Positions 1 to 8,507 of a stretch of DNA of 14,137 nucleotides are shown piece after piece. Each line of letters begins with the position of its first letter. Within the stretch, counting starts at the first letter, position 1. The notes beneath the pieces were generated by a model. The model saw only the letters and a list, made by a program, of their open reading frames with translations. It made no database searches and had not been told where the DNA came from. Made by a program: the position numbers and the translations under genes. Source of the stretch: Bacteroidetes bacterium UBA2234 (GTDB lineage Bacteria; Bacteroidota; Bacteroidia; NS11-12g; UBA955); contig DDYM01000029.1 in NCBI GenBank assembly GCA_002347985.1, positions 1,325 through 15,461 on the forward strand, read 5' to 3'.

Positions 1-2034
1 GTCGTGGATACGAGAAACAACGGAATCATTGCAATGACCGTTTTCGACGATAAGTTGATCGTTGCTGGGTTGTTCGATAATACAGTAAATGGGAATCCAG
101 TCCAGAATATTGCCGCCTACAATGGTAAATCTTGGTCGTACCTTGGAAACAGTGGTACAGCCCAAGGAACAGACGGTGTAATTCGCACTTTGGCTGTTGT
201 GGGAAATCGATTATACATTGGTGGGGATTTTCAAACGTTTGCGGGTTCTAGCACTGGAAACATCGCCTATTATACTGCGGCCAATGGAGGTTGGGGTGGT
301 GTGGGAAGTCCTTTCAAAGGTGAGGTGTTGGAATTGGGTGTTTTCAATAATAAAATTGCTGCCTTGGGTAAAAATGCTTCGGGCGACAAACAAATTTCTA
401 TTTTTCAAGGCACTTGGGGCAGCCCAATTGGGTTTGATTCCTTCAGCGTAAGTTCACCTACCACCTTGATGGGTGCGGGTACCGATCTTTTGATTGGGGG
501 TTCATTTGTGAAAAATGGCAATGGTACTTCGCTTTTGGTGTACGATGGAACGTCGTTGAGATTTACAGGCAATCGCATCAATGGATCGTTTAATTTGGGT
601 CAGCGCGGTGATGGCGCCTTCATTTGGGGTGATTTTACCGAGCTCAACACCGATTTGCAATATTTCTCAAAAATCGAATCTGAGTCAGGGAATTTATATG
701 GCGATTTATTCTACGATGTGAATTCCAATTGCGTAAAAGACGATGCAGAAATTGGCTTGTCTAACCAATTGGTAAGAATGGTGAATAAAGTTTCTGGAAC
801 TGTTTACTTCGCTGTTACAGATTCAAGTGGCCACTTCACGATGGCAATGCCAGCGGGTGATTATGATCTATCAACCAATCCTGGCAAGCATTTGTATGGC
901 GTTTGTTTGGGAAATAATACGGCCAGAATTCGAAAAGGAGTATACAGTTACGTGAGTTTGGGTTATTATCAGTTGCCATCAATCGTAGATGTTCAATTGG
1001 GAATGAATGCAATAATCCCGGCGGGTGCGAAAGCGGGAGATGAAGTCAAAGTGATCGTTAAAATCGCCAACCACGGTGGAACAGCCCTCACCAACGGAAC
1101 AATACATATTCAACATGGACCCGAGATTACCAATTTCCAATCTGAGCCCATGCCAGACAACTATGCAAACAACGAAGCGGTTTATTCGGTGAGCAATTTG
1201 CCCGCTTTTGGTGAGCAAATCATCGTGATAAATACGGCAATTCCTTTGACAGCGCAACCTGCCGATGACTTTAAGTTTATGGTGAAGTCCGGTACTGGAT
1301 TGACGCTGAAAGATGCAGACACCAAGGATAACAATGATACCGTGAAGTTGAGTTTGAGTCGTCGTGGGGGGATGGTTACTGTCCAGAAATCAAACATCGA
1401 AGAAGGTGCTGTTGATTACCGTCAGAAGCAGTGGGAATACCGCGTAGATTTCCGAAATGTAAGTGGTACCTTGGTTAAGCGTGTGGTTATGGTTGATACC
1501 CTCGATGCAAACTTGCCATTGTCACGCCTTGTTCTTACTTCCTTTTATCCGAACAAAGCAAATTATTGCATTGAACAGGGTAGGGTATTGGTTGTGGATT
1601 TTCCAGAAGCCAATTTGAGTTCTTTTGAAGCCAATCCAATCTCAAGTGTGGGTTATGTGATGTATCGTGTTGAAACTTATCAAACATTGCCGTTGAAAAC
1701 AGTGATTAACAATATTGCTACGGTAGATTACGATAGCAAATGGCAGGCTACGTCTAAGAATTGTGCAGTCACACTGGTTGATAAAACGGCATCCGTTAAG
1801 ATGATTAAGGGTGGATTTAATTTGTATCCAAATCCATCGTTCAATCAATTGAATGTGAGTGGATTAAGTGCCTTTAAGAATGGCAATTGGCAATTGGTGT
1901 CGATGACAGGCGTTACGGTGTTAAATGGTCAAGTAAATGCTGATTCTCTTTCAATTTCCGTGAAAGACATCGCTACCGGTGTGTATACCTTGCGCATTGG
2001 CAATGCAACCTCATTGGTTCAAATTCAACACTAA
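1..2034 (+). CDS. T9SS type A sorting domain surface protein, 5' truncated by the window edge
   Basis: This is the last 677 codons of a secreted protein. The frame is open at base 1, so the true start lies outside the window; the GTG at 4 is only the first start-like codon. Residues 1-215 look like a beta-propeller, with the motif hydrophobic-x-G-x-F recurring at residues 21-25 (VAGLF), 73-77 (IGGDF), 165-169 (IGGSF) and 208-212 (IWGDF), and a degenerate copy near 119. Residues about 229-300 resemble an SdrD-B domain (GDLFYDVNSNCVKDDAEIGL). Residues about 325-595 resemble DUF11/DUF7619 beta-sandwich domains common in large Bacteroidota exported proteins. The last 70 or so residues form a T9SS type A C-terminal domain, starting at FNLYPNPSFNQLNVSG and ending in a GVYTLRI strand. 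In known T9SS substrates this domain directs passage across the outer membrane and is removed on attachment at the surface. Export is well supported; the specific function (adhesin, or carrier of a lost N-terminal enzyme domain) is unknown. Confidence 0.9.
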   Translation, partial: VVDTRNNGIIAMTVFDDKLIVAGLFDNTVNGNPVQNIAAYNGKSWSYLGNSGTAQGTDGVIRTLAVVGNRLYIGGDFQTFAGSSTGNIAYYTAANGGWGGVGSPFKGEVLELGVFNNKIAALGKNASGDKQISIFQGTWGSPIGFDSFSVSSPTTLMGAGTDLLIGGSFVKNGNGTSLLVYDGTSLRFTGNRINGSFNLGQRGDGAFIWGDFTELNTDLQYFSKIESESGNLYGDLFYDVNSNCVKDDAEIGLSNQLVRMVNKVSGTVYFAVTDSSGHFTMAMPAGDYDLSTNPGKHLYGVCLGNNTARIRKGVYSYVSLGYYQLPSIVDVQLGMNAIIPAGAKAGDEVKVIVKIANHGGTALTNGTIHIQHGPEITNFQSEPMPDNYANNEAVYSVSNLPAFGEQIIVINTAIPLTAQPADDFKFMVKSGTGLTLKDADTKDNNDTVKLSLSRRGGMVTVQKSNIEEGAVDYRQKQWEYRVDFRNVSGTLVKRVVMVDTLDANLPLSRLVLTSFYPNKANYCIEQGRVLVVDFPEANLSSFEANPISSVGYVMYRVETYQTLPLKTVINNIATVDYDSKWQATSKNCAVTLVDKTASVKMIKGGFNLYPNPSFNQLNVSGLSAFKNGNWQLVSMTGVTVLNGQVNADSLSISVKDIATGVYTLRIGNATSLVQIQH

Positions 2035-2051
2035 TTATCGTAGTGTTTTTT
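2027..2051 (+). terminator. Hairpin and T-run at overlapping convergent stop codons
   Basis: A perfect 7-bp inverted repeat, AACACTA (2027-2033) and TAGTGTT (2041-2047), flanks a 7-nt loop and runs into TTTTTT (2046-2051). This has the form of an intrinsic terminator for the rightward surface-protein gene. The TAA of that gene (2032-2034) and the TAG of meaB (complement of 2031-2033) both lie at the left arm and loop edge. The stem is short and AT-rich, so efficiency may be modest. On the minus strand the hairpin is not followed by a clean T-run, so it is less convincing as a terminator for meaB. Confidence 0.55.
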
Positions 2052-2936
2052 GGCGAAACGATAAAGGTTAAAGTGGCCTTTATCCAATTCCATAGCAATT
2101 TCTTCCTTCAATTGATTCAATGGAATGTGCTTCATTTTTTGTCGTTGAATCAGTCTGAAAGCCCTTTCCGCATACAAGTTACTGAGATTTTGAATATTGT
2201 TTTGAGAAGCCAAGTGTGCAGAAATCGCATCGCTCAAATCCTCAATTCCTTTGGCGTCTGTGGCAACGGTATTGATAACGGGGATTTCCCAACCATCGTT
2301 TGCGGTTTTGTAATGAGCAAGTTTTTTTAGGTGGTTGGCGAAAGCTTCGGCGCCATCTCTATCGCTCTTGTTGACCACGAAAATATCTGCAATTTCCATT
2401 ACACCACTTTTCATGGTTTGCACCTCATCGCCACTTTCTGGTACTGTTACCACGAGTGTGGTGTCTGCGATGCCAGCAATTTCAATTTCGCTTTGTCCAA
2501 CCCCCACTGTTTCGATGATGATTCGATCAAATTTGGCGTGTTTTAGGACGTCGCATACCTCAATAATACTTGCACTGAGACCTCCCAAGGATCCTCTGGC
2601 GGATAGACTTCGAATAAATACTTTTGGATCGAGGAACAAGCCCGGCATGCGCAAACGATCACCTAACAATGAGCCCAGATTAAAGGCGGATGAGGGATCT
2701 ACGGCAACGATGGCCGTTTTGTAACCTTTAGAACTCCAATACAACACCAACGCATTTACCAAACTGCTCTTGCCGGCACCTGGAGGGCCTGTGACGCCAA
2801 TGATTGGACATTTTCCATTCAGTTGTTCCAGCAGTTCAAGCGCTTGCGGATGCTGGTTTTCTACCCAACTAATGGCTCTGGCGATAGCTCTTTCGCTGCC
2901 TTCGGCGATTAGGGTTGGAGTAGGGGTGATTGACAT
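2031..2936 (-). CDS. meaB: MeaB/ArgK-family GTPase (methylmalonyl-CoA mutase-associated)
   Basis: This is a 301-residue P-loop GTPase of the G3E/MeaB family, near the usual 310-330 residues. MeaB proteins bind adenosylcobalamin-dependent mutases, chiefly methylmalonyl-CoA mutase, gate cofactor loading and protect the enzyme from inactivation in the cytoplasm. Visible motifs are the Walker A GPPGAGKS (50-57), VDPSS followed by GDRLRM (79-97), the FIRS..ARG..GGL segment (108-120), the switch-like ETVGVGQSE (142-150), and the guanine-specificity motif NKSD (189-192). The ATG at 2936 gives the expected N-terminal helix. It lies 34 bp downstream of the tsaD stop on the same strand, so co-transcription is likely; a TATCTTCG (complement of 2941-2948), one mismatch from the TAnnTTTG element, leaves room for a weak promoter of its own. 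No mutase gene is present in the window. Its 3' end overlaps the convergent surface-protein gene by 4 nt (2031-2034). Confidence 0.93.
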   Translation of the reverse strand: MSITPTPTLIAEGSERAIARAISWVENQHPQALELLEQLNGKCPIIGVTGPPGAGKSSLVNALVLYWSSKGYKTAIVAVDPSSAFNLGSLLGDRLRMPGLFLDPKVFIRSLSARGSLGGLSASIIEVCDVLKHAKFDRIIIETVGVGQSEIEIAGIADTTLVVTVPESGDEVQTMKSGVMEIADIFVVNKSDRDGAEAFANHLKKLAHYKTANDGWEIPVINTVATDAKGIEDLSDAISAHLASQNNIQNLSNLYAERAFRLIQRQKMKHIPLNQLKEEIAMELDKGHFNLYRFAKKHYDN

Positions 2937-2970
2937 GTTACGAAGATATTAAAATTGGCTGATACCCCAT

Positions 2971-3999
2971 TTATTTGTGCGCTCTAGCAAATGGAGTTGC
3001 ATTGAGTGGGGTGAATTGACTTTGTTGGAATTTTTCATATCCAGCCATCGCTACCATTGCTGCGTTATCTGTACAATATTCAAACGCAGGAATACAAACT
3101 TGAATGCCCTTTTCTGTACCCATTTTTTGGATGGTGTTGCGGAGCTCGCTGTTGGCTGAAACACCCCCGCAAAGTCCAATGCTAGCGGGTTTGTAATTCT
3201 GTATTGCTTTGGCAAATCGCTTCGTTAGGCTCAAAATAATTTGATGCTGATACGATGCGCAAATGTTGTTTAACTCATTGTTTATAAACTCGTTGTCTTT
3301 TTTTAAATTGTCTCTTAGAAAATAGAGCAACGAGGTTTTTATACCCGAAAAACTAAAATCAAATCCGTGGGTTTGGCTGTCGGGGAATTTGTATTTTGTT
3401 GGGTCACCAAGCTTAGCGAATTGATCAATCAATGGACCGCCTGGATATCCTAAGTTTAGCAATTTCGCTGCTTTATCAAACGCCTCCCCAGCCGCATCGT
3501 CCTGCGTTGTTCCAACAATTTGCATATCGGCGATGCCATTCACCAAAATGATTTGCGTATGTCCGCCGCTTACCAAAAGGCACAGCATGGGCAACTGTAC
3601 TGAATGATCTATGAAAAGGGCTGCCACATGCGCTTCGAGGTGGTTGATGCCAATCAACGGAATGTTATTGGCGATGCAAATTCCTTTGGCAACATTGGTT
3701 CCAACAAGCAAAGATCCCATGAGTCCGGGGCCTTGGGTAACAGCTACTGCATTGATCTCATTGATTGAGATTTCGGCTTTTTGTAGTGCCAGATGAATTA
3801 CGGGAATAATATTGCTTTGGTGAGCTCTGGATGCCAACTCGGGTACCACCCCGCCATACTGCTCGTGCACTTTTTGACCCGCGGTAACGTTGGCAAGGAT
3901 TTTGCCATCGCAGAGAATAGACGCTGCGGTATCATCGCAACTGCTCTCGATGCCCAATATAATGGAGCGGGCGGGTTTTGGTGGATTCAGCGGAGACAA
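2971..3999 (-). CDS. tsaD: tRNA N6-adenosine threonylcarbamoyltransferase TsaD
   Basis: TsaD transfers the threonylcarbamoyl group from threonylcarbamoyl-AMP to A37 of ANN-decoding tRNAs, acting in the cytoplasm with TsaB and TsaE; it is essential or nearly so in most bacteria. The 342-residue length is typical. Diagnostic features are the N-terminal LGIESSCDDTAAS (15-27), the metal-binding histidines of NHLEAH (H120 and H124), SGGHT (144-148), DDAAGEAFDKAAK (167-179), CGGVSANSELR, and the C-terminal CTDNAAM with the conserved metal-binding aspartate (D311). The start is unusual: the only start-like codon before the first beta strand is TTG at 3999, and an in-frame stop lies 9 bp upstream (4006-4008). 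The next TTG (3957) would delete the start of the first strand. TsaD is first in a leftward unit with meaB and is divergent from the tamB-like gene. No tsaB or tsaE is nearby. Confidence 0.96.
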   Translation of the reverse strand: MSPLNPPKPARSIILGIESSCDDTAASILCDGKILANVTAGQKVHEQYGGVVPELASRAHQSNIIPVIHLALQKAEISINEINAVAVTQGPGLMGSLLVGTNVAKGICIANNIPLIGINHLEAHVAALFIDHSVQLPMLCLLVSGGHTQIILVNGIADMQIVGTTQDDAAGEAFDKAAKLLNLGYPGGPLIDQFAKLGDPTKYKFPDSQTHGFDFSFSGIKTSLLYFLRDNLKKDNEFINNELNNICASYQHQIILSLTKRFAKAIQNYKPASIGLCGGVSANSELRNTIQKMGTEKGIQVCIPAFEYCTDNAAMVAMAGYEKFQQSQFTPLNATPFARAHK

Positions 4000-4006
4000 C
4001 GAATTT

Positions 4007-4014
4007 TATATTTG
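4007..4014 (+). promoter_or_regulatory. Candidate Bacteroidota -7 element for the tamB-like gene
   Basis: TATATTTG is an exact match to the Bacteroidota -7 element TAnnTTTG. It ends 5 nt before the TTG at 4020, so transcription from it would begin at or next to that codon. No TTG at the expected 17-23 nt upstream is seen (the nearest is 26 nt away, at 3978), so the -33 half is weak. The placement argues for translation starting at 4020 and not at the longer options at 3978 or 3981. Confidence 0.45.
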
Positions 4015-4019
4015 AGAGA

Positions 4020-7000
4020 TTGAAAAATAAGCGTACAAAACTACGGAAGTTTTTGCTTCTGATGTTGCTGTCGTTCCTGTTGCTTACGGGAGCCGCAATT
4101 GTATTGTCGCGCAATCATATCGTTCAAAATTATTTTGCCCAACAGCTCGCCCAATACCTTTCAAAAGAACTCAAAGCCAAAGTAGAAATCGGTTATGTGG
4201 AGATTGATTTTCTGAGAAATATTCACGTAGAACGCATTAGAATCTACGACCAAAGCAAAGATACCTTGATCGAAGCACGTCAGGTGGAGGCCAGGCTGAC
4301 CAAGGTGGATTGGAAAGCTCAACGCATCGAACTGTCGTCTGTGTCGATTTATAAACCACGGGTAAAAACAGGATACCACACAGCAGATGGCCCTTTCAAT
4401 ATTGATTTTTTTGCCGATTATTTAAACCCGCCATCAGACCCCAACGATCATAGCAAAGGTTGGGATTTTGGGATAAACGATGCGAAAATTGAAGATGGGT
4501 ACTATCAGTTTTTCAACATTAAACAGCGGTCGAGCGACCCATATTTTGATCCAGACAATGTTGTTTTGACCCATATCGATGCGGAAATGGATTCTCTCAC
4601 GTTTGGACATCCATGGTTCACAGTGAATGTGAAATCAATCAAGATGAAGGAGCGAAGCGGTCTCAATATCGTAAAAGGCAGGACGCGTGTAGTGGTGGAT
4701 AAAAAACAAATTTTGGCCAGCAATCTCATGTTGGAAACCCCCTGTAGCATTTTGGGTGACCGTTTTGAAATGCGGTTCAATTCGATGCGCGATTTTTCCG
4801 ATATTTTTCACAAGGTTACTTTTGATATTCGCTTGAGTAAATCCAAATTCTGCGTGGGGGAGTTGTTGGCGTTCCATCCTTGGTTTGAGAACAGAGATTT
4901 GCCCTTGTTTGTGAATGCCCATGCTGTTGGACCTCTGGCTTCGTTGGTGTTAAAGAAGTTTGATTTTGAGTCGTTGACAGATCAAACGCAATTGAAGGGC
5001 AGTGGAATATTGACGAGTTTGCAAGATTTGGATCATTTTGAATATCGACTTCAATTGGAGGAATCTCGTTTGGCATTGGCCGATCTCAATGAGGTGGTTT
5101 ACGAACTTGATTCGATCGATGTTGTTAAAAAGTTTGAAGCGGTTGATCTCGATGCTACCATTTCTGGTGGGCTTACTTCATTTGGGTTTGACGGAGATTT
5201 GGATGCCGGGCCGGGACATTTTTCAGGTCACATGGCATTGGATTTCCCCGAGAGTATAGATGCCATGAGCTATGATCTTGAGGGCAAATTGGTGGATTGG
5301 GATTTGGGTGTATTTACCGCAAACGGATTGGATGCATCCATCAATAATGCAGATATTTTACTTACGGGAGAAGGCCTTTCTTCTGTCAATTTGAATACGG
5401 AGTTGGATTTAAATCTGATTGATTATCAGGTTCTTGGTCGACATCTTACCCAGGTGCAAATGACGGGAGAGTTTGACAAGGGGAAGTGCCATCTAAATCT
5501 TGAGTCTGACGATGCTCGGTTTGCATTTTCTGCTGAGGCAACCCTTTTTGATTGGGATAAAGAGCTTTCAATGGACGCGGATTTGTCTGCCAGCAATGTT
5601 GAGTTTGATAAGGTTGGATTGGATAAATTGCCATTGATTCTGTCCGGATCTGCATCGTTGATTTATGGAGGTGGAGATGCGGAAAATACCAATGCAACAG
5701 TAGAAGTCAGACAGCTTGTAGCCGATCATGGTTCTGTTCGATACTTCTGCAACAGTCAGCAGTTTGTTCAGTCGGCTTCAGAGGGGATTCAATTTTCTGG
5801 AGATTGGCTAAATGGCAACATCTCTTCGGGCTTTGATCCATCGGACATCTCAAACATCGGCGAGCATTTCTTGTATACCTTGTTGCCAAATCGATTTGAT
5901 GCTCCAAAGGCATTCGTCCCCCAGGATTTTACGTTTGATCTGCAGTTGATACAAACCGATTGGCTGTCGTCCTTCGTAGATAAAACCCTAAATTCCGGAC
6001 CCATTAATCTGGTAGGGCGTTTCGGCTCTCAACACCGCGAGGTAGATTTGGTATTAGGTCCAATGGATTTGTCGTGGCAGGGCGCAGACTGGCATCGCTT
6101 AAAGTTGGCGGTAAATTCCAATCCCAATGGGTCATCCACAGTTCTTTTGAATGCTAGGGATTTGAACTATGGTGAGACGAAGTATGATCGGTTTGCGTTG
6201 GAAGGCAAATTAACCAATGGTGTGTTGGATTTGGGATTCGACTTGCACGATTTACAAGATCGATACAATGTGAATTTGGGGACGCAGTCCAATGTGAAGT
6301 TGGATTCATTTCCCACCAATATTAACGCGGCCAATTTTTACATCAACAAAGAGCCATGGCAACTGGATGAGCAAAGCCATGTGAGTTTGGGGCGTGGGGA
6401 TCGTGTGAAAGTGAAGAATTTCATGGTAAACAATACGCGTCATTTTGTGGAATTGCATGGCGTGTTGTCTGAGTTTTTGAGTGATACTTTTACCATTGAG
6501 GTGGGCAACATTACACCGGAATTGCTGACTCCGTTTTTTCCCAATGGAACCTTTGATAGTTTGCAGTTTCACATGGGAGGAAGGGTTCGAATTGCTGCGG
6601 CACTTGGCCAATTTAAAATTGTTGGAGAAAGCTACTTGAATGACTTGATTTATTTGGGCTATCGATATGGAAGTTTTGATTTGAAAGTGGCACAAAGGAC
6701 CACGGATAAATGGCTCGATATAAATTTGATTTCGCGCAGGGGCGTTTTGAAAAATACTTCCTTCACCGGTAAATTGAATTTCGGCGGAAACACAGCGGCT
6801 TTAGACGCAAATTTGTACATTCCAGAAGGAACAACTTTAGGGATCTTGTCTCCATTCTTGTCGGGCATCGCCACCGCGGAAACAGGTACCGTAGGGGGCA
6901 ATGTAAAAATGGAAGGTCCTTTGAATGATTTGATTATGCAAGGCGACCTCAAAGCTCGAGATGCGATGTTTGGGGTTGACTATTTGGGCACGAAATATCG

Positions 7001-8486
7001 CTTCGATGAAGCCGATTTCTTGGTTAAGTCGAATGGGATTTTTACGCGATATCCCATTCAAATGTATGGCAAATTAAAGAAGGGGAAGGCCAAAGCCACA
7101 TTTGCATTTACTCACAATCGCTTCAAAGATTTGGCGTTGGATTTGAACGTGTACGATGCCCAGAAATTGAGGATTATTGAGACCACAGAAAAAGACAATG
7201 ACCTGTTTTATGGTACGGCTTGGGGCAATGGAAGTTGCAGGATATGGGGTCCGTTGAACAAAATCAATATTAAGATGGATATGACCCCATCTGAAAACAG
7301 TAAGTTGAGCATTCTGTATCCTACATTGAATACAAACACAGTATCGGGTAATATTATCTTTAGAAACCATTTTGGCAAGGTTGTAGGGAATTCAAAGGCT
7401 AAGAAATCGTCTTCCGGGTTGGGCAATATCGACCTCATGATTCGGGCCACTCCGGATTTGGAAACGGAATTCCTCATCGACAAAAGATTGGGGGATTTGA
7501 TTAAAGGTCGAGGTACCGGAGATATCCGAATTTTGTATGATGAAAATGAACGATTCTTTTTGAATGGCCAGTATACCATTAAATCTGGATTGTATGTTTT
7601 CTCATTGCCGGGTATCAATTTGTTGAATAAGAAAATTACGCTCACCGAAGGGGGTAAAATCACTTGGGTGGGTGATCCTTACGATGCAAATCTGGCATTA
7701 TCAGGAAGAATCGAAAAGAGAATTTCACCAGCCCAGCTGATGGTTGGAAGCGGAAATGCACCGGGTACAAATTATCCGCCAACCTTGATTGTGAGCGTGT
7801 TGAATATCAATGGTAGTTTGATGCGACCTCAGATCGGGTTTGATTTACAGGCCCCAGAATTGGCAGTTAGTGCGGGGAGTAATAGTGATGTGAACGCTGT
7901 TATTCAGCGGATTCGTCAGGATAAAGATGAGACCATGCGACAAGCAATTGCATTATTGATTATTGGTAATTTCCTCCCGCCATCGTTCTCCAGCGGAAAT
8001 CCAACCAGTGGAAGTGTGGTGAGTGGCGTTGGGGTTGCAGGAAACAGTGTGTCCAATATTGCATCAAATGTAGTGAATGACATTTTTCAGAAATACGGCA
8101 TCAAAACGAAGATTCAAGTGAACATCGATGATGTGAGAAGGAGTAGCGGTACTAGCAGTAATACCCAAGTCTTTGTAAACAGCGAATGGGATTTAAGTGA
8201 TCGATTGAAGCTGAATTTGAACTACGATCCAACGGTTGCGGTATTGGTGAATGGCGCTGCGGTGCCCTTGAATTTCAATTTGGAATATTCAACAAGGAAT
8301 GAGAATTGGCGATTGAAAATGTTCTCTCGAAGCAATAATTTGTTGCTACAGCAAAGTGGTGCAACTACCAATGGCGTGTCTGGAAATACCCTTGGCGGCG
8401 GTGCGCTGTATCGTCGTGAATTTGAGACTTTCCGACGAAAGAAATCGTCAATCACCAACAGCGTAGAAGAGAAACCTATCGAATAA
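4020..8486 (+). CDS. tamB: TamB-like translocation/assembly protein (AsmA/TamB superfamily)
   Basis: This is a roughly 1490-residue protein, in the normal Bacteroidota TamB range. It has a short basic N-terminus (KNKRTKLRK), one transmembrane helix at about residues 11-29, then AsmA-like sequence (LSKELKAKVEIGYVEIDFL) and a very long repetitive beta-rich region. The C-terminal TamB domain (DUF490, about 940-1455) includes TVGGNVKMEGPLNDLIMQG and ends with the typical LNYDPTVAVLVNG/NFNLEYSTRNENWRLKMFSR segments. A Ser/Gly/Val-rich stretch interrupts it near 1330. TamB-family proteins form a hydrophobic groove from inner to outer membrane and serve outer-membrane protein assembly or phospholipid transport; in Bacteroidota the partner is an Omp85-type TamL, not present here. 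The frame is open back to a TTG at 3978 and a GTG at 3981, which would overlap tsaD. I chose TTG 4020 because it keeps the basic anchor, avoids the overlap and follows a -7 element by 5 nt. The ATG at 4062 would cut into the membrane helix. Confidence 0.92.
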   Translation: MKNKRTKLRKFLLLMLLSFLLLTGAAIVLSRNHIVQNYFAQQLAQYLSKELKAKVEIGYVEIDFLRNIHVERIRIYDQSKDTLIEARQVEARLTKVDWKAQRIELSSVSIYKPRVKTGYHTADGPFNIDFFADYLNPPSDPNDHSKGWDFGINDAKIEDGYYQFFNIKQRSSDPYFDPDNVVLTHIDAEMDSLTFGHPWFTVNVKSIKMKERSGLNIVKGRTRVVVDKKQILASNLMLETPCSILGDRFEMRFNSMRDFSDIFHKVTFDIRLSKSKFCVGELLAFHPWFENRDLPLFVNAHAVGPLASLVLKKFDFESLTDQTQLKGSGILTSLQDLDHFEYRLQLEESRLALADLNEVVYELDSIDVVKKFEAVDLDATISGGLTSFGFDGDLDAGPGHFSGHMALDFPESIDAMSYDLEGKLVDWDLGVFTANGLDASINNADILLTGEGLSSVNLNTELDLNLIDYQVLGRHLTQVQMTGEFDKGKCHLNLESDDARFAFSAEATLFDWDKELSMDADLSASNVEFDKVGLDKLPLILSGSASLIYGGGDAENTNATVEVRQLVADHGSVRYFCNSQQFVQSASEGIQFSGDWLNGNISSGFDPSDISNIGEHFLYTLLPNRFDAPKAFVPQDFTFDLQLIQTDWLSSFVDKTLNSGPINLVGRFGSQHREVDLVLGPMDLSWQGADWHRLKLAVNSNPNGSSTVLLNARDLNYGETKYDRFALEGKLTNGVLDLGFDLHDLQDRYNVNLGTQSNVKLDSFPTNINAANFYINKEPWQLDEQSHVSLGRGDRVKVKNFMVNNTRHFVELHGVLSEFLSDTFTIEVGNITPELLTPFFPNGTFDSLQFHMGGRVRIAAALGQFKIVGESYLNDLIYLGYRYGSFDLKVAQRTTDKWLDINLISRRGVLKNTSFTGKLNFGGNTAALDANLYIPEGTTLGILSPFLSGIATAETGTVGGNVKMEGPLNDLIMQGDLKARDAMFGVDYLGTKYRFDEADFLVKSNGIFTRYPIQMYGKLKKGKAKATFAFTHNRFKDLALDLNVYDAQKLRIIETTEKDNDLFYGTAWGNGSCRIWGPLNKINIKMDMTPSENSKLSILYPTLNTNTVSGNIIFRNHFGKVVGNSKAKKSSSGLGNIDLMIRATPDLETEFLIDKRLGDLIKGRGTGDIRILYDENERFFLNGQYTIKSGLYVFSLPGINLLNKKITLTEGGKITWVGDPYDANLALSGRIEKRISPAQLMVGSGNAPGTNYPPTLIVSVLNINGSLMRPQIGFDLQAPELAVSAGSNSDVNAVIQRIRQDKDETMRQAIALLIIGNFLPPSFSSGNPTSGSVVSGVGVAGNSVSNIASNVVNDIFQKYGIKTKIQVNIDDVRRSSGTSSNTQVFVNSEWDLSDRLKLNLNYDPTVAVLVNGAAVPLNFNLEYSTRNENWRLKMFSRSNNLLLQQSGATTNGVSGNTLGGGALYRREFETFRRKKSSITNSVEEKPIE
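4036..4043 (-). promoter_or_regulatory. Candidate -7 element for tsaD, facing the tamB promoter
   Basis: Read on the minus strand this is TAGTTTTG, an exact TAnnTTTG match. Transcription would start near 4031 and give a leader of about 30 nt before the TTG start of tsaD at 3999. No matching -33 TTG is apparent within the tamB coding sequence, so this is a candidate only. It lies downstream of the rightward -7 element at 4007-4014, so the two transcripts would overlap at their 5' ends by about 10 nt. Confidence 0.35.
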
Positions 8487-8488
8487 TC

Positions 8489-8496
8489 TATTTTTG
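8489..8496 (+). promoter_or_regulatory. Candidate -7 element for the ABC permease gene
   Basis: TATTTTTG matches TAnnTTTG exactly, begins 3 nt after the tamB stop codon and ends 11 nt before the GTG start at 8508. No TTG lies 17-23 nt upstream. It could let the permease be expressed independently of tamB despite the 21-bp gap; read-through from tamB is equally possible. Confidence 0.35.
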
Positions 8497-8507
8497 AAAA
8501 AGCAATT

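Noticed and set aside
1880..1900. Tandem TGGCAAT copies near the end of the first gene
   Set aside because: There are only two 7-bp copies, in frame with ordinary Gly/Asn/Trp/Gln codons of the T9SS domain; this is trivial repetition.
2335..2724. Plus-strand open frame of 129 codons opposite meaB
   Set aside because: Its Ser/Thr/Pro-rich composition mirrors the meaB codons on the other strand, and it has no recognisable family or promoter.
3978..4019. TTG 3978 or GTG 3981 as the start of the tamB-like gene
   Set aside because: Both would overlap tsaD coding sequence and precede the -7 element at 4007-4014, adding a 13-14 residue acidic segment before the basic anchor. They cannot be excluded, but TTG 4020 fits better.
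7208..7663. Long minus-strand open frame opposite the tamB C-terminal region, with others at 6306-6695 and 8933-9370
   Set aside because: The translations show no domain pattern and lie opposite well-supported coding sequence; they are products of codon bias on the opposite strand.
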